Shown: positions 9,949-21,586 of the stretch, in pieces
How the letters are laid out: each line of letters starts with the position of its first letter
How positions within the stretch are numbered: the first letter of the stretch is position 1
Origin: Diphasiastrum complanatum
Taxonomy: Eukaryota > Streptophyta > Lycopodiopsida > Lycopodiales > Lycopodiaceae
DNA length: 64,000 nucleotides
Reading direction: 5' to 3'
Assembly: GCA_029204225.1 (NCBI GenBank)
Contig: CM055098.1
Span: 55,996,537 to 56,060,536 of the forward strand
Translations under genes and position numbers: made by a program
Notes under the pieces: generated by a model
Database searches by the model: none
What the model saw: the letters and a program-made list of their open reading frames with translations, nothing else
Told to the model about the DNA's origin: nothing

Positions 9949-12371
9949 GCTCCACACGTGTATAATGACATTATGTACAAAAATTTGGCCTTAATCAAGC
10001 TATATTTTGCATATTTCTCACACCTAAGTTGACCTAGTTCACTACTACTTGAATAGGATATCTTAGCCCTTCCAAGTAAAGTGAGAGTACAATCTACAAG
10101 GGGTAAATGCTTCCAAACTATCTTACCATTCCAAAGAAAAGCAAATCCCTGCAAGTGACTGGTAACAAGATAAAGTCTTTTAACTTTTGGCCAGTCACAA
10201 TATCTCCTATGAGGACTGACATCTCTTCTTGCTTTTTTTTCACTAGATTGAAAGATTTGACTTTTAGCAAAGGCCATTGTAAACTATTGGATTGTGATCT
10301 CTAAATATCTCATTCTCATTTTATCTAGGCTTCAACATTATTATGATTACTTAATCTATTGTGTAGTGCTAGATGATCACCTTTGATGAAAGTGCTCATT
10401 CTAGCTAGTCTATCAAATATGAAATGTACTCATAGTACCACAAATGATTAGTTTGATGTAAAAAAAAAGAATTCCAACCTATGATTCGTTGGTGGCAAGA
10501 ATTGTTTTACTAGTAGATCTATTGTAAGGTTGATCAATAACGTTTATGATGATATCCAATAACTTTTTTTCAACAATATGCTCCACACGTGTATAATGAC
10601 ATTATGTACAAAAATTTGGCCTTAATCAAGCTATATTTTGCATATTTCTCACACCTAAGTTGACCTAGTTCACTACTACTTGAATAGGATATCTTAGCCC
10701 TTCCAAGTAAAGTGAGAGTACAATCTACAAGGGGTAAATGCTTCCAAACTATCTTACCATTCCAAAGAAAAGCAAATCCCTGCAAGTGACTGGTAACAAG
10801 ATAAAGTCTTTTAACTTTTGGCCAGTCACAATATCTCCTATGAGGACTGACATCTCTTCTTGCTTTTTTTTACTAGATTGAAAGATTTGACTTTTAGCAA
10901 AGGCCATTGTAAACTATTGGATTGTGATCTCTAAATATCTCATTCTCATTTTATCTAGGCTTCAACATTATTATGATTACTTAATCTATTGTGTAGTGCT
11001 AGATGATCACCTTTGATGAAAGTGCTCATTCTAGCTAGTCTATCAAATATGAAATGTACTCATAGTACCAAAAATGATTAGTTTGATGTAAAAAAAAAGA
11101 ATTCCAACCTATGATTCGTTGGTGGCAAGAATTGTTTTACTAGTAGATCTATTGTAAGGTTGATCAATAACGTTTATGATGATATCCAATAACTTTTTTT
11201 CAACAATATGCTCCACACGTGTATAATGACATTATGTACAAAAATTTGGCCTTAATCAAGCTATATTTTGCATATTTCTCACACCTAAGTTGACCTAGTT
11301 CACTACTACTTGAATAGGATATCTTAGCCCTTCCAAGTAAAGTGAGAGTACAATCTACAAGGGGTAAATGCTTCCAAACTATCTTACCATTCCCTTTTTT
11401 TCACTAGATTGAAAGATTTGACTTTTAGCAAAGGCCATTGTAAACTATTGGATTGTGATCTCTAAATATCTCATTCTCATTTTATCTAGGCTTCAACATT
11501 ATTATGATTACTTAATCTATTGTGTAGTGCTAGATGATCACCTTTGATGAAAGTGCTCATTCTAGCTAGTCTATCAAATATGAAATGTACTCATAGTACC
11601 ACAAATGATTAGTTTGATGTAAAAAAAAAGAATTCCAACCTATGATTCGTTGGTGGCAAGAATTGTTTTACTAGTAGATCTATTGTAAGGTTGATCAATA
11701 ACGTTTATGATGATATCCAATAACTTTTTTTCAACAATATGCTCCACACGTGTATAATGACATTATGTACAAAAATTTGGCCTTAATCAAGCTATATTTT
11801 GCATATTTCTCACACCTAAGTTGACCTAGTTCACTACTACTTGAATAGGATATCTTAGCCCTTCCAAGTAAAGTGAGAGTACAATCTACAAGGGGTAAAT
11901 GCTTCCAAACTATCTTACCATTCCAAAGAAAAGCAAATCCCTGCAAGTGACTGGTAACAAGATAAAGTCTTTTAACTTTTGGCCAGTCACAATATCTCCT
12001 ATGAGGACTGACATCTCTTCTTGCTTTTTTTCACTAGATTGAAAGATTTGACTTTTAGCAAAGGCCATTGTAAACTATTGGATTGTGATCTCTAAATATC
12101 TCATTCTCATTTTATCTAGGCTTCAACATTATTATGATTACTTAATCTATTGTGTAGTGCTAGATGATCACCTTTGATGAAAGTGCTCATTCTAGCTAGT
12201 CTATCAAATATGAAATGTACTCATAGTACCACAAATGATTAGTTTGATGTAAAAAAAAAGAATTCCAACCTATGATTCGTTGGTGGCAAGAATTGTTTTA
12301 CTAGTAGATCTATTGTAAGGTTGATCAATAACGTTTATGATGATATTTAATAACTTTTTTTCAACAATATG
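9949..12371. repeat. Four tandem copies of a ~630 bp unit
   Basis: The unit begins GCTCCACACGTGTATAATGA at 9949, 10580, 11210 and 11741, and the last copy ends near 12371. Spacings are 631, 630 and 531 bp, followed by a last copy of about 630 bp. The third copy is about 100 bp short. The copies are almost identical, differing by a handful of single bases and a T-run length. Each full unit also gives a minus-strand open frame of up to 114 codons that I do not recognise and treat as incidental. It could be a young satellite seed or a recent duplication by unequal exchange. Confidence 0.95.
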
Positions 12372-12910
12372 CTAATCTAAATATAAAGATGTGACTAAGA
12401 CACAATGTGCTAATTTAGAAAAAAATGTAATAAAGACAAAATATGTTAATCTAAAAGTAGAAAAATGTGACTAAGACCTCACAACACATTGAACTAAACA
12501 TTCCATATGTCTCAATCATAACTCAAAACACTTTCATGAATAAATTTAGACCATTAGCTTAATATTGCTCCACATTTATTGTAGAATATTCACAAGTTTT
12601 ATGGAATGAGTTCCATTGATTTCCAACTTGAGCCAATATGATAGGATTCTAATATCCATCACTTATTATATTAATGTTTAGACTCAATTCCATGATGTAA
12701 GCAAGCGTGCATGAAGAAATTCATATGGACATTGCAAAAAACAATATTATGTCTTGTGACATGTCGTGATCAAAGGAGATGGAATAAATATCCTCCAACA
12801 ATAAAAGTTCCGACATATTGAAATTACTAGATAATCAATCAACAAAGATCATAGAAAAATAGAAAAATAAAACTTCCATACACATTGGATATTTTGAAGA
12901 TATTTCAAGG
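12372..12910. other. AT-rich upstream region of the lipase gene
   Basis: No gene. AT-rich sequence between the tandem array and the lipase promoter; it could hold lipase regulatory sequence, but no specific motif is convincing. Confidence 0.35.
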
Positions 12911-12919
12911 ACCATTGTG

Positions 12920-12927
12920 TATATAAG
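12920..12927 (+). promoter_or_regulatory. Probable TATA box of the lipase gene
   Basis: TATATAAG lies 284 bases before the lipase ATG. A transcript starting about 30 bases downstream would have a leader of roughly 260 bases. The assignment is by motif and position only. Confidence 0.45.
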
Positions 12928-13047
12928 TTTGCTTCTACTTATTTGGCTTCGTGGACAACCACCTTTTGTTGCACATAGGTACTCATTGCAAGTTCAAACA
13001 AGAGCTTGCATAGTGAGTGCTTTTGTTGTACATTGTAGGAGGAGGCA

Positions 13048-13089
13048 ATGTTGCTAACATCAATATCAATTCACCATCCATCTAAATAA
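13048..13089 (+). other. Short upstream ORF in the lipase leader
   Basis: ATG plus 12 further codons and a TAA stop inside the predicted leader, ending about 120 bases before the lipase ATG. If transcribed it could lower translation of the main frame. The start context (GGCAATGT) is only moderate. Confidence 0.3.
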
Positions 13090-13210
13090 CTTTTTGGTTA
13101 TCACGTATTCGACAACTCATAGAGCTTTCAAGACAAGGAATATCTCAAAGCTTTGACTGCACACTTATACATTCAAGGAGCAGGAGGACTAACAAGAGCA
13201 AAAGGTAACC

Positions 13211-14509
13211 ATGAAGAACGTAGATGTGGAGTGCCAAAATGTGGATGCGTTGTTGGTGAAGCTGAAAACCCACAAACAAGAGGCAGTGGATTGCCTCATA
13301 GCTTCAAGAGCAGCTTATGAGCCTACTTTGGATGGCATCGCTGATGTATTGGAGCGTAGCTATGAGGTAGATACGAGTAGATACCAGCTTCTCTATCACC
13401 GAGAACAACCCACGTTCTTGCCGGCACGATGGCTCGACAACCAAGAGCAAGTGTACGTGATCGTAAGAAGCAACAACGGGTACGTGATGGTAGCGTTTAG
13501 GGGCACTTTTACTCTCCAAGATGCCATCCAAGACATGAAGTTGTCGACGATTCCAGTCCCTTTCGGAGAGGGACGAGCACATGTGGGGTTTGTAGCGAGG
13601 GCTCTCACCATGCCAGTGCAGCTATTCATGAACTTGCCGCGGCCAGGAGAGAAACTTATATTCACGGGGCACTCTTTAGGAGGGGCGGTGGCATCCCTCA
13701 CTGCTCTAAGGGTTCTAGAGGCCGTCTCAGCAGGGGATTCTCCTCTCTCAAGGGATAGAGTCCTGTGTGTGACATTTGGAACTGCGCCATTCGCCAACAG
13801 GGAGCTGGCCATGTACATCAATTCTGAATATAGGGATCGATTTTATCACCTGGTGTCCCGGCATGACTTTGTGCCCCGTGCCCACAATATATTGCCCAGG
13901 CTCTTCTTTCCTTTGGCGCACCGATTGGCCGAGAAGATCCGACAGAGTAGGCACATAAAAGCAGCCCAGCGCTTCATAGAAGAGTCAATGCCATCCACCC
14001 TCCACAAGCCAGCCAAGCAGCTGGAGGAAATCTTCTCTGCCCTTTGCCCTGCCACAGGCTTCATCGACTTCGTGCGCGACTGCATCGCCAATGACGAAGA
14101 TGCGCTCTTCTATGGCCTCTGCGGCTATGTTCTGCTCTTCAATCCAGATGCCAAGGAATCTGAATCTGTTGTTGAAGTGGATCGGATGGAGAATATGACA
14201 CCCGGTTTCTGTGCAGAAGGCAAGAGCACCCTGGCAGTGCTGTTCGAGCATGGATTGGGTAATCACTATTCCTGTATTCTCCGGGGACTGTTTGACAGGC
14301 CACATGATTCTTCTTCTAATTCCAAACAAAGACCACAATCAGCACGTTCGCTGGGTGGAGCTGGGTATAAGAGCCTCAACAAGTCCATGAAAGGATTGTC
14401 CACTTCTATCATGCCTTTTCTTTCCGACCCAGCAAGTGCGCTTTTGGGGAATGTTGCTCGATTGCTCTTGATGATGGTCAACAATGACATCCCTTGTACA
14501 GCAATGTAA
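13211..14509 (+). CDS. Class-3 (fungal-type) lipase-like protein, alpha/beta hydrolase
   Basis: An intronless 432-codon frame, the only intact host gene in the window. It encodes a Lipase_3 alpha/beta hydrolase, a family that hydrolyses acylglycerols or other lipid esters. VMVAFRGTF (92-100) is the oxyanion-side strand. FTGHSLGGAVAS (151-162) carries the nucleophile elbow with Ser155. HDFVPR (218-223) supplies the probable catalytic Asp219. The histidine is probably His347 or His352 in FEHGLGNHY. No signal peptide or membrane segment is obvious, so it is probably soluble. The layout resembles the N-terminal lipase half of EDS1/PAD4/SAG101-type proteins, but there is no room for their C-terminal EP domain. 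The C-terminal ~70 residues are Ser-rich and less conserved in appearance. The ATG follows a plausible leader (TATA at 12920), and the GC-richer third positions contrast with the AT-rich surroundings, supporting selection on the frame. The substrate cannot be read from the sequence. Confidence 0.9.
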   Translation: MKNVDVECQNVDALLVKLKTHKQEAVDCLIASRAAYEPTLDGIADVLERSYEVDTSRYQLLYHREQPTFLPARWLDNQEQVYVIVRSNNGYVMVAFRGTFTLQDAIQDMKLSTIPVPFGEGRAHVGFVARALTMPVQLFMNLPRPGEKLIFTGHSLGGAVASLTALRVLEAVSAGDSPLSRDRVLCVTFGTAPFANRELAMYINSEYRDRFYHLVSRHDFVPRAHNILPRLFFPLAHRLAEKIRQSRHIKAAQRFIEESMPSTLHKPAKQLEEIFSALCPATGFIDFVRDCIANDEDALFYGLCGYVLLFNPDAKESESVVEVDRMENMTPGFCAEGKSTLAVLFEHGLGNHYSCILRGLFDRPHDSSSNSKQRPQSARSLGGAGYKSLNKSMKGLSTSIMPFLSDPASALLGNVARLLLMMVNNDIPCTAM

Positions 14510-15190
14510 CAAATATACTAGCACCTAGTTCATCGACTCATGTCTGCAGGTACTCGAGCATTGTTTAAAACTTTAACACATCTATGTGCACGGCGCCCCG
14601 CTGGGCATCTGCACGTGAGAATGAAAAGGAAAGACATGAACCTTCTTATAACTCAGCCTCTCTCGCATTCCACTTGTAACACAACGAACACAGTACTGTG
14701 CGCTGCGAATATATTCATGCACAGATTTAGTACACTAGTCCTCCTTATTTGTTGATCTGTGTGCTCATCTTTTTACGTCCGTAGGAATTGGAAGCTATCT
14801 AGTATCAGCTCTACGTTTTTGTAGAAGCCGTCAGTAGAGCGTCACCTTATAAGTTGCTTCATTCCATGATTGGGGGGAGGAGGGGACAATATTGAATCAC
14901 GTATTTGTAGTTTAACTTCCGCTGATCTTGTACATAGATCGTTGACAAATGTATGTACTGACGATATTTTATGCATACTTGGAAATTGGAATCAATAGCA
15001 AATTTTCTTCAACTGACATGCGGACTAATTTTTGCCAGATATGTTCTGTGCGGTGTGAACAAGACTGCAGAGTATGTGTTCATCTTTACAATCTATGGCA
15101 CTGAATTTTGATTATTTCGTGTTCACTTTCATTGCTTCCCGTTCCCCTACAACGAATTCTGAAGTGTTCAATGTTTTACCTTAATTATTT
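14510..15190 (+). other. 3' flank of the lipase gene
   Basis: No further gene. It presumably holds the 3' UTR; no canonical AATAAA is evident close to the stop. Short frames here have no recognisable content. Confidence 0.35.
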
Positions 15191-15211
15191 CATGAGTGAA
15201 CCTAGCCCTCA

Positions 15212-15310
15212 GGTTTTTTTTTTTTCTTTTTTGAGGGGAGGTCCAGCTCCGAGGCCCTTCCGGTCAGGAAGGCTGTGCGCCTGAGGGTGGAGGCCCGAGG
15301 GTGCAAAGCC
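15212..15310 (-). mobile_element. GC-rich segment with A-tail, possible retroposed sequence
   Basis: On the minus strand a ~90 bp GC-rich segment, with paired blocks around CCTTCCGG, ends in a long A-run broken by one G. This is the form of a SINE or other retroposed tail. The base composition differs sharply from the AT-rich flanks. No pol III A/B boxes or clear target-site duplication were found, so it stays tentative. Confidence 0.25.
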
Positions 15311-15502
15311 TTCCGGAAGCTGTAAATCATACCGAGATACATGACTGACGAAGCATATTATCTCAAATCAAACATAACCATTTGAATAGTACGAATTATG
15401 GGTGTGTCCCATGGGATATTGACATTGATTCACACCTCAAATCCCTGTTTTATACACAAAGCTAACCCCAACTGGCACCGTCGTTTGGCCACCTAGCAAC
15501 TC

Positions 15503-15512
15503 TGTGTGTGTG

Positions 15513-15566
<54 letters not shown>
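15503..15566. repeat. (TG)n(GA)n microsatellite
   Basis: Six TG units followed by 26 GA units. The long Arg-Glu open frame through it is a repeat artefact. Confidence 0.95.
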
Positions 15567-15569
<3 letters not shown>

Positions 15570-15858
15570 CACATTACACGTTACAAGGTATTATGGAATG
15601 GGCCGGGCACAGGCCATTCTGCCCGATAAGGATTTTCAGAATTTTTTTTGGTGACAGAGGGGTTGAGCCTAAATTTTTTTGGAAAGCCGAACCAAGCAAA
15701 ATGACGTGTGCCCAGCGCATTCCATTGTGTGATGGATACTTTGAAAATTTCCACATGCTCATTATGAAGTATAATGAGTTGTTTGACTTTTTGCAACCAC
15801 TCTGACATCGTCACGTGACAACTTGCGTGTCACTCCTGAGGTGCAGGTTTAGCGCAGC
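15567..15858. other. No gene recognised
   Basis: Open frames on both strands run through this stretch without recognisable protein features. It ends at the terminal inverted repeat of the next element. Confidence 0.3.
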
Positions 15859-16223
15859 CATTAGAGGAAGTTTAAACACAAAAAGGGCCTTTTGTCAAGT
15901 TCATTTTTCATTTTTTATTCACTTCTTTTGTACATGTGGCCCAACATTTTCTTGACATAGTGACTTTAACGTAACATTACTTTTTTGAGTCTACACTAAA
16001 AATGGCGTAACTTTTGATTGTCATATCAGAATGCGACAAAAATTAGTGCGTTGGAAAGAGATCGTCAAGCACTTTCAATGACGTATTAGATGTCATACTT
16101 CTAAGCTACTACTAAATAGTTATTGTGATTCAAATATATTGGTTGAAAATAGTGACAAAATGCAAAAGAGATCTTGGCACGAATTCATATGCAGCCCTTT
16201 TTGAGCTCAAACTTCCTCTAATG
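15859..16223. mobile_element. MITE-like element with 30-bp terminal inverted repeats
   Basis: The left end starts CATTAGAGGAAGTTT and runs to AAAAAGGGC. The right end is its reverse complement with three mismatches in the 30-base repeat (27/30). The 365 bp interior is AT-rich and non-coding. This is the structure of a non-autonomous DNA transposon. A target-site duplication is not clear: the TTA/TAA next to the ends is part of the inverted repeat, so the superfamily (PIF/Harbinger, hAT or other) stays open. Confidence 0.7.
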
Positions 16224-17290
16224 AATTTAAAAAAATAATCAGATGCCTATTGTGCTTTTTAATTTGTTCAAAAATTGGGCACGCGCACGTGTGTATAATC
16301 ATGATGACAATATAATAATGCAAGGAGAGAGAATCTCAGTTCGGGAGAGGGCTTGAATGCAATGTTTTGGAGTGAACATAACAAACTTTTTGAAATGATC
16401 ATGATGGAGAGAGAAATCCGGTGCATATTCTACCACTATAGGTGGCTTTGACCTCAAGATTTCGTTTAAATGTGTCACATGTCACAAATGATCATTCTAC
16501 TTTACATTTTATTTTGCTATCTTTTCCCATAAAACAACTCAGGCACAAAGCTTAAACCATAATCTCTAGTGAAATGAAGTTCTTTGCATAATTCAATGCA
16601 CTTCAAACATATGAAGTAAGATGCGAACATGATCTTTTACGTTGCAGCTATCAAGCTAGTCTTGATTATTAGTGATTGATATTTATTTTTAATGTGGAAA
16701 ATGATTGTACAAGTATGATCATAGACACCTATATTCAATTATAGTTATGAACTACCCCTCATTACGGTCATGATGGTTCATCTCGTCACTCCCATGTGCA
16801 ATGAAATGCTAGATTGTGCTTAATGAATTATGGCAAAAAACTTGTGAATATAGGTGGGGTTTAAAGGTTGTCTACGCACACTCAGGACTATACTTAAGTT
16901 AAAATAGTTCAAATCATGCATTACAATAGCCATAATTTTGGTAACTATAATGAGGAACCAATGAAAATCGAATTCCACTCTTAATTTTTGAATGAATAAC
17001 TTGTGAAGAGGGATGCAACTTGAACCTCTACAATGTTAAGAACCATAGTTTTAGTAATTGTAGCCTTGTTAGTCAGTACGAATATTTATACATAGTATGT
17101 CATTTTGTGCCATGTGTGTGTGTATGTGCGTACCTACATATATGTATATGTAAATATACATGCAAAGACACACACACACACAGAGTCAGAAATATGATGA
17201 TGAATGATCAGAGGGTTAAAGGAGCAATGACTTTTTTGCCCTAACTTATCTTGCAGATATATCAGAGTTCACACTACCTATTACTTCTAT
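16224..17290. other. No gene recognised
   Basis: AT-rich intergenic sequence with a short alternating TG/TA tract near 17110-17190 and no supported gene. Confidence 0.4.
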
Positions 17291-17295
17291 GAAAT

Positions 17296-18730
17296 TCAAT
17301 AGATACAAATTGTTGGCAGATTCTCTAGTTTGCTATTAGAAGATCGATTCAACATGTAAAGTTGCTTCTTCCCGTGTGGAAGATTTACAAGCTCCCAAGT
17401 TTGATATTCCATTAGTGCATCAAACTCAACTTGCATAGCATCTTTCCAAGAATGTGACTTTCTAGCATCTTCAAAACAAGATGGTTCTTCAAGCATAGTA
17501 GTCAAGAAAGTGTAGGAAGTAATAGGATGATAATCTTCCCTTTGTTTGCCCTTCTCAATATAGGCGAGCCTTCATGGCTCAACCTTGTGCCTTGTAGATC
17601 TTCTTGGCACTCTTGGATCTTGAGATAGATCCTCAAGGACTGCATCTTCTTGAATCTCCTCCTTGGCCTTTGAAAGATTTTTGACAACATGAGAGTTAGA
17701 TGAGATCTCATTCACTTTGGGATTGTGAGATTCATGAAAGAGAACATCCCTACTTACTTTAAATTCCTTGGAGATAGGATCATAAATCCTATATCCCTTC
17801 CTACATTCACTATATCCAACAAAAATTCCTTCAAATGAAGTGGAATCTTTCTTATTCCTTAGTTCTAAAGGAATGTGAACATAACAAGTACATCCAAAAG
17901 CTTTCAAATCTTTTAGATTTGGCTTTATGCCACACAAAGCTTCAAAGGGTGTGATTCCACCAATGGCACTATTAGGAGGTCTATTACACAAATAATTGGC
18001 ACAAGTAATGGCTTCTCCCCAAAATGAAATAGGAAGAGAGGCATCTAATGTTTATGCTTTAGCACATTCACACAATGATCTATTCTTTGTTTCATCCACC
18101 CCATGTTTTTTGGGGGAGTAAGTAAATGTGAACTCTCTCTTAATGCCATTAGCCTCACAAAGATCTCATGCTATCGGAGATACCTCCTCCATTATCACAT
18201 CTTAACACTGTGATGCTAGCAATAAGTTGATTTTCCACAAGAGCTTTGAACTTTACAAAGGAATCATACACTAAGCTTTTATTAGACAAAAGATAGATCA
18301 ATGTGTATCTTGGACAATCATCTATGAAGGTTACATACATAGAAGATCCACCATTTGATGCATGTGAAAATGAGTGTAAATCCGAGTGTATAAGATCAAT
18401 AGGATAGGAAGATCTATTCAAAGATCTCTTAAATAATTGCTTATGTGTCTTGGATAGACCATAAGCTTCACAAAGCTTGCCACACTTTGATATGGATTTG
18501 GGAAGCCCGAGTGCTAGCTCCTTGGAAATCATGGACTTCATAGGTTGATAGTTAGGATGGCATAACCTTTTGTGCCACAAATCCACTTGAGAAAGATCCT
18601 CCTTTGCCATGCTCACACTTTCAATTATGACAAAATTTGCATCCAACTTGAATTATCTTCCTTGCTTAATACCATTAGCAATGCACTTATCACTCTTCAT
18701 TATGGAGCAAATATCATGCTTGAAGTGTAC
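17296..18730 (-). mobile_element. Ty1/Copia pol fragment (protease end, integrase, start of RT)
   Basis: Minus-strand frames show, in order, the end of the protease region, GAG-pre-integrase with LWHKRLCHPNYQPMKSM, integrase core with VTFIDDCPRYTLIYLL and LRCDNGGG, the post-integrase segment FGCTCYVHIPLE and GYSECRKGYRIYDP, the linker SQDPRVPRRSTRHKVEP, and the beginning of reverse transcriptase (SWKDAMQVEFDALMEYQTWEL). It resembles the family of the 59208 element in the protease part. It is broken with several breaks and has no LTR in place. Its right end meets a plus-strand Copia piece abruptly. Confidence 0.85.
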
Positions 18731-19010
18731 AAGCAGTCGGCAACAACAAACTCAATTTCCTTAGTGGTTACACATATGCAAGTTGGGCAGGAGATGTAGA
18801 CACTCGTAAATCTACTTCTGGATTTGCATTCTTCCTCAACAATGGTCCAATTTCTTGGAACAATCGCAAGCAATCTTCGATAGCTCTATCTTCCACCGAA
18901 TCAGAGTATATCGCAACGTCTCAAGCTACAAAGGAAGCAATTTGGTTGAGGAACTTACTCTCAGATATCGGTCTGAGTAAATAAGCTCCGACGACTTACT
19001 TTGTGATAAT
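18731..19010 (+). mobile_element. Ty1/Copia RNase H fragment
   Basis: The plus strand encodes YASWAGDVDTRKSTSGFAFF and WNNRKQSSIALSSTESEYIA, the diagnostic Copia RNase H block. It points opposite to the preceding Copia piece, so the junction at about 18730 joins two different elements or a rearranged one. It is broken. Confidence 0.85.
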
Positions 19011-19460
19011 CAAAGTGCCATCGCTTTATCAGCCAACCCTAGTTACGTTTTTTATACTGACTCAATATTATCCTTTATTGCGTTCAGCTTCGTCTCAGAA
19101 TGTATGCATTTTTGTATTTTCTTCGCGACTAATTATTTGTATTGTGATTCGTGACTAATTCACGAATGATTCGAGACGAATTACTTGTCTGATAATTCAA
19201 TACTTTATTGTTTGGCTACGTAATCACTATAGTACTGATGATTTCAAAAAAAATTACTATAAGATCAAACATGATTTCTATCACTATTGTTTTGTTTGAA
19301 TTGATAGGCAAAGTCATGCATTGTGAAAGAGGAAGATAGTTTATTCCACCACGCACGAAAAGTTTTCTTTCTAGATACTCAAACTATTTTCATTCGTTTC
19401 TTTTCAAGTTCGACCAATTTTCACAACACCTCTTTCCGACAATAAAAGAATGGAGACTAC
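19011..19460. other. No gene recognised
   Basis: AT-rich sequence between Copia and Gypsy relics; a short repeat of 'cgaatgattcg/cgactaattcacg'-type phrases near 19125-19180, otherwise nothing assignable. Confidence 0.3.
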
Positions 19461-21586
19461 AAGATTATTTGAATAGGCCAAATTGTCAACTCCGAATGGC
19501 CGATCAAAGTGTTGTTCAACCACAAGGTGTGATACCAAGAGTATTGGTCAAGACCGCCAGGTTGAAATTTACACTTGATCTGATTATTTTAGACATCTCA
19601 AACAATAACGCCTACTCTTATGGACTCTCGCTCAGTCGCCCTTGGATTTATAATGCCCGCGTAGTACATGACTTGAATAAAAGACGAGTCACATTTAGAA
19701 ATCGAGAATTGTCGGTGACCATCGATTCTATAGGAAAGATCACGCATGCACGCGTCATAGATGATGGATCTTCAGCTACCGAATCCCTATTGGAAACATA
19801 CCATGACACTCAAGAAATAGGGCACTACACCCAGCCTATTGATATCATCAACTGGAGGTATAGTTTAGCAACAATTGATTGTGTGAACGCAAAATACTAT
19901 TTCTCAAATACTAGTAGTTCAAATAATGAAGATGGGCCAGATGAAACATCAATCACTTTGGACACTCCCATATTTAATGTCCGATCTATTTAAATTCTCC
20001 CACACAATGATGAGCTGTTAAACGTTGCTTGGCTGCTGATTAATGAATCAGTTTTGTTGTATGTAGATGAGGAAAGCATCTTACAATCCCACCCACCCCA
20101 TGACCTAGAAGAAACTTCTTACATGGCTATTCTAGAATACATGGGAGCGCTTCCACAACGTCTTATCTTGGAATCTCCTGAACCTTTATCGCCATTAGCA
20201 ACAGTAAGCAGGGTAAAGGCTGAGCCCATTAAGACTTACCGTGTCAAGAAACCTACCTTAGAGTGGGACATCCATGAATCGGAGTCACTTTTTGAGTTAG
20301 ATGAGTCTATTCTACATGCAATACCCCATTTGTGAAAAGTCCAACCATCATTTTCTACTGATGCTCTGAAAAGAAAAATGTCCATGAAAGAGAAAATGAA
20401 ACATCCCATTGTAATAGAACCATCCAAGGATTAGACGTAGGTGCATGACGATGCACCTTCTGGACAAGTATCTCCACCATCAGCCCTACCCTTGTGCGAG
20501 TTCATTCTATGGGTGTGCTGGAGAGACTTTGCCAAAATTTTTCACAAAATTTAGTTAGAATTTTTAGTTTGCACTTGTCTTATACTCTCTCCAGTGTGTT
20601 TACACAAGTCCATACTTTTTTCCTGCATGTACTGGGCATCAATGGGAATGCGTCGTGCAAGTGGCATATTTTACTTTTGATGTTGAAAACGAGTCTTTCC
20701 TAATTCCATCAAACCATAATAAACTTATTGTCCGACTGGATATTTCCGTAATACAGGTGTTTGGATTCCCGAACGAAGGTGAAACCATCCATGTAAGCAG
20801 CACGACATACAACCACAACTACCTGAAGCCCTTCCTTGAACAACCAGTTCCTGGACCAAATGGTCCCGACAGCATACCGCTGGCGCCACGGACCGATTGG
20901 TCCCGACGGCATACCACTGGCATCCCGGGATACGACCCTCAGCTATGTGCCAAATTAAAAAGTTTGAAGCGGCCTTACAACTGGCGCTTTTACCGAACAC
21001 TGAAACCCAAAAGGTAATCAGAGTCAGTTTGAGAAAAATCCCACTTTATTGATAAATCTGAGAAGGTTACATTTCAAGTGTGTGACCGACCCTAGTCTCC
21101 GGGGCACTGGCATGCCAAGGCGAGTGCCAGGACAACATTCCAGCAAGGGAGGCTGAGACTTGGTTGGAGCTCGCCTTGAGTCGCAACCCGCACTCCCCTA
21201 TAGTATTGGTGGGATTCGCCACCTCCCCTCATACCAAATACTCTACCCAGGTTGGTAAAGCACGTTTTCTCTCTCTAGAAAGTCATTTTCTCTCTCTAGA
21301 ATCTATTGATCCCAGGCTTCCTTTAATCATGCCTAGATCGTGTGAGGTGATTGCACATCGATCTGAGCTCTCTGGACTTTGCTAGAACCAATCAAAGATT
21401 TTCAGCCATAGGAACTTGGCGCCGGCTGGATTCTGGTCATAGTGGAGCCGAGAGCAGCAGGCGCGCTACTGGCGCCGAGGACAATGTTGGCGCCAGTGGC
21501 GCCGGAAGTAAAACTTGTAAAAGTAGCTTTACAACAATGGCGGAGCGGGTTCAGGGCAATATTTTGATGGCTTCGCAGCAGCAACC

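Noticed and set aside
9949-12371. CRISPR-like or regularly spaced array
   Set aside because: Units are ~630 bp head to tail with no short repeat/unique spacer structure, and the genome is eukaryotic.
13304-14524. Several minus-strand ORFs of 60-141 codons opposite the lipase
   Set aside because: Shadow frames of the GC-richer lipase coding sequence; no independent domain.
17020-17244. 74-codon plus-strand ORF with Cys/Tyr-rich start
   Set aside because: It crosses a TG/TA-rich simple tract and has no protein-like features.
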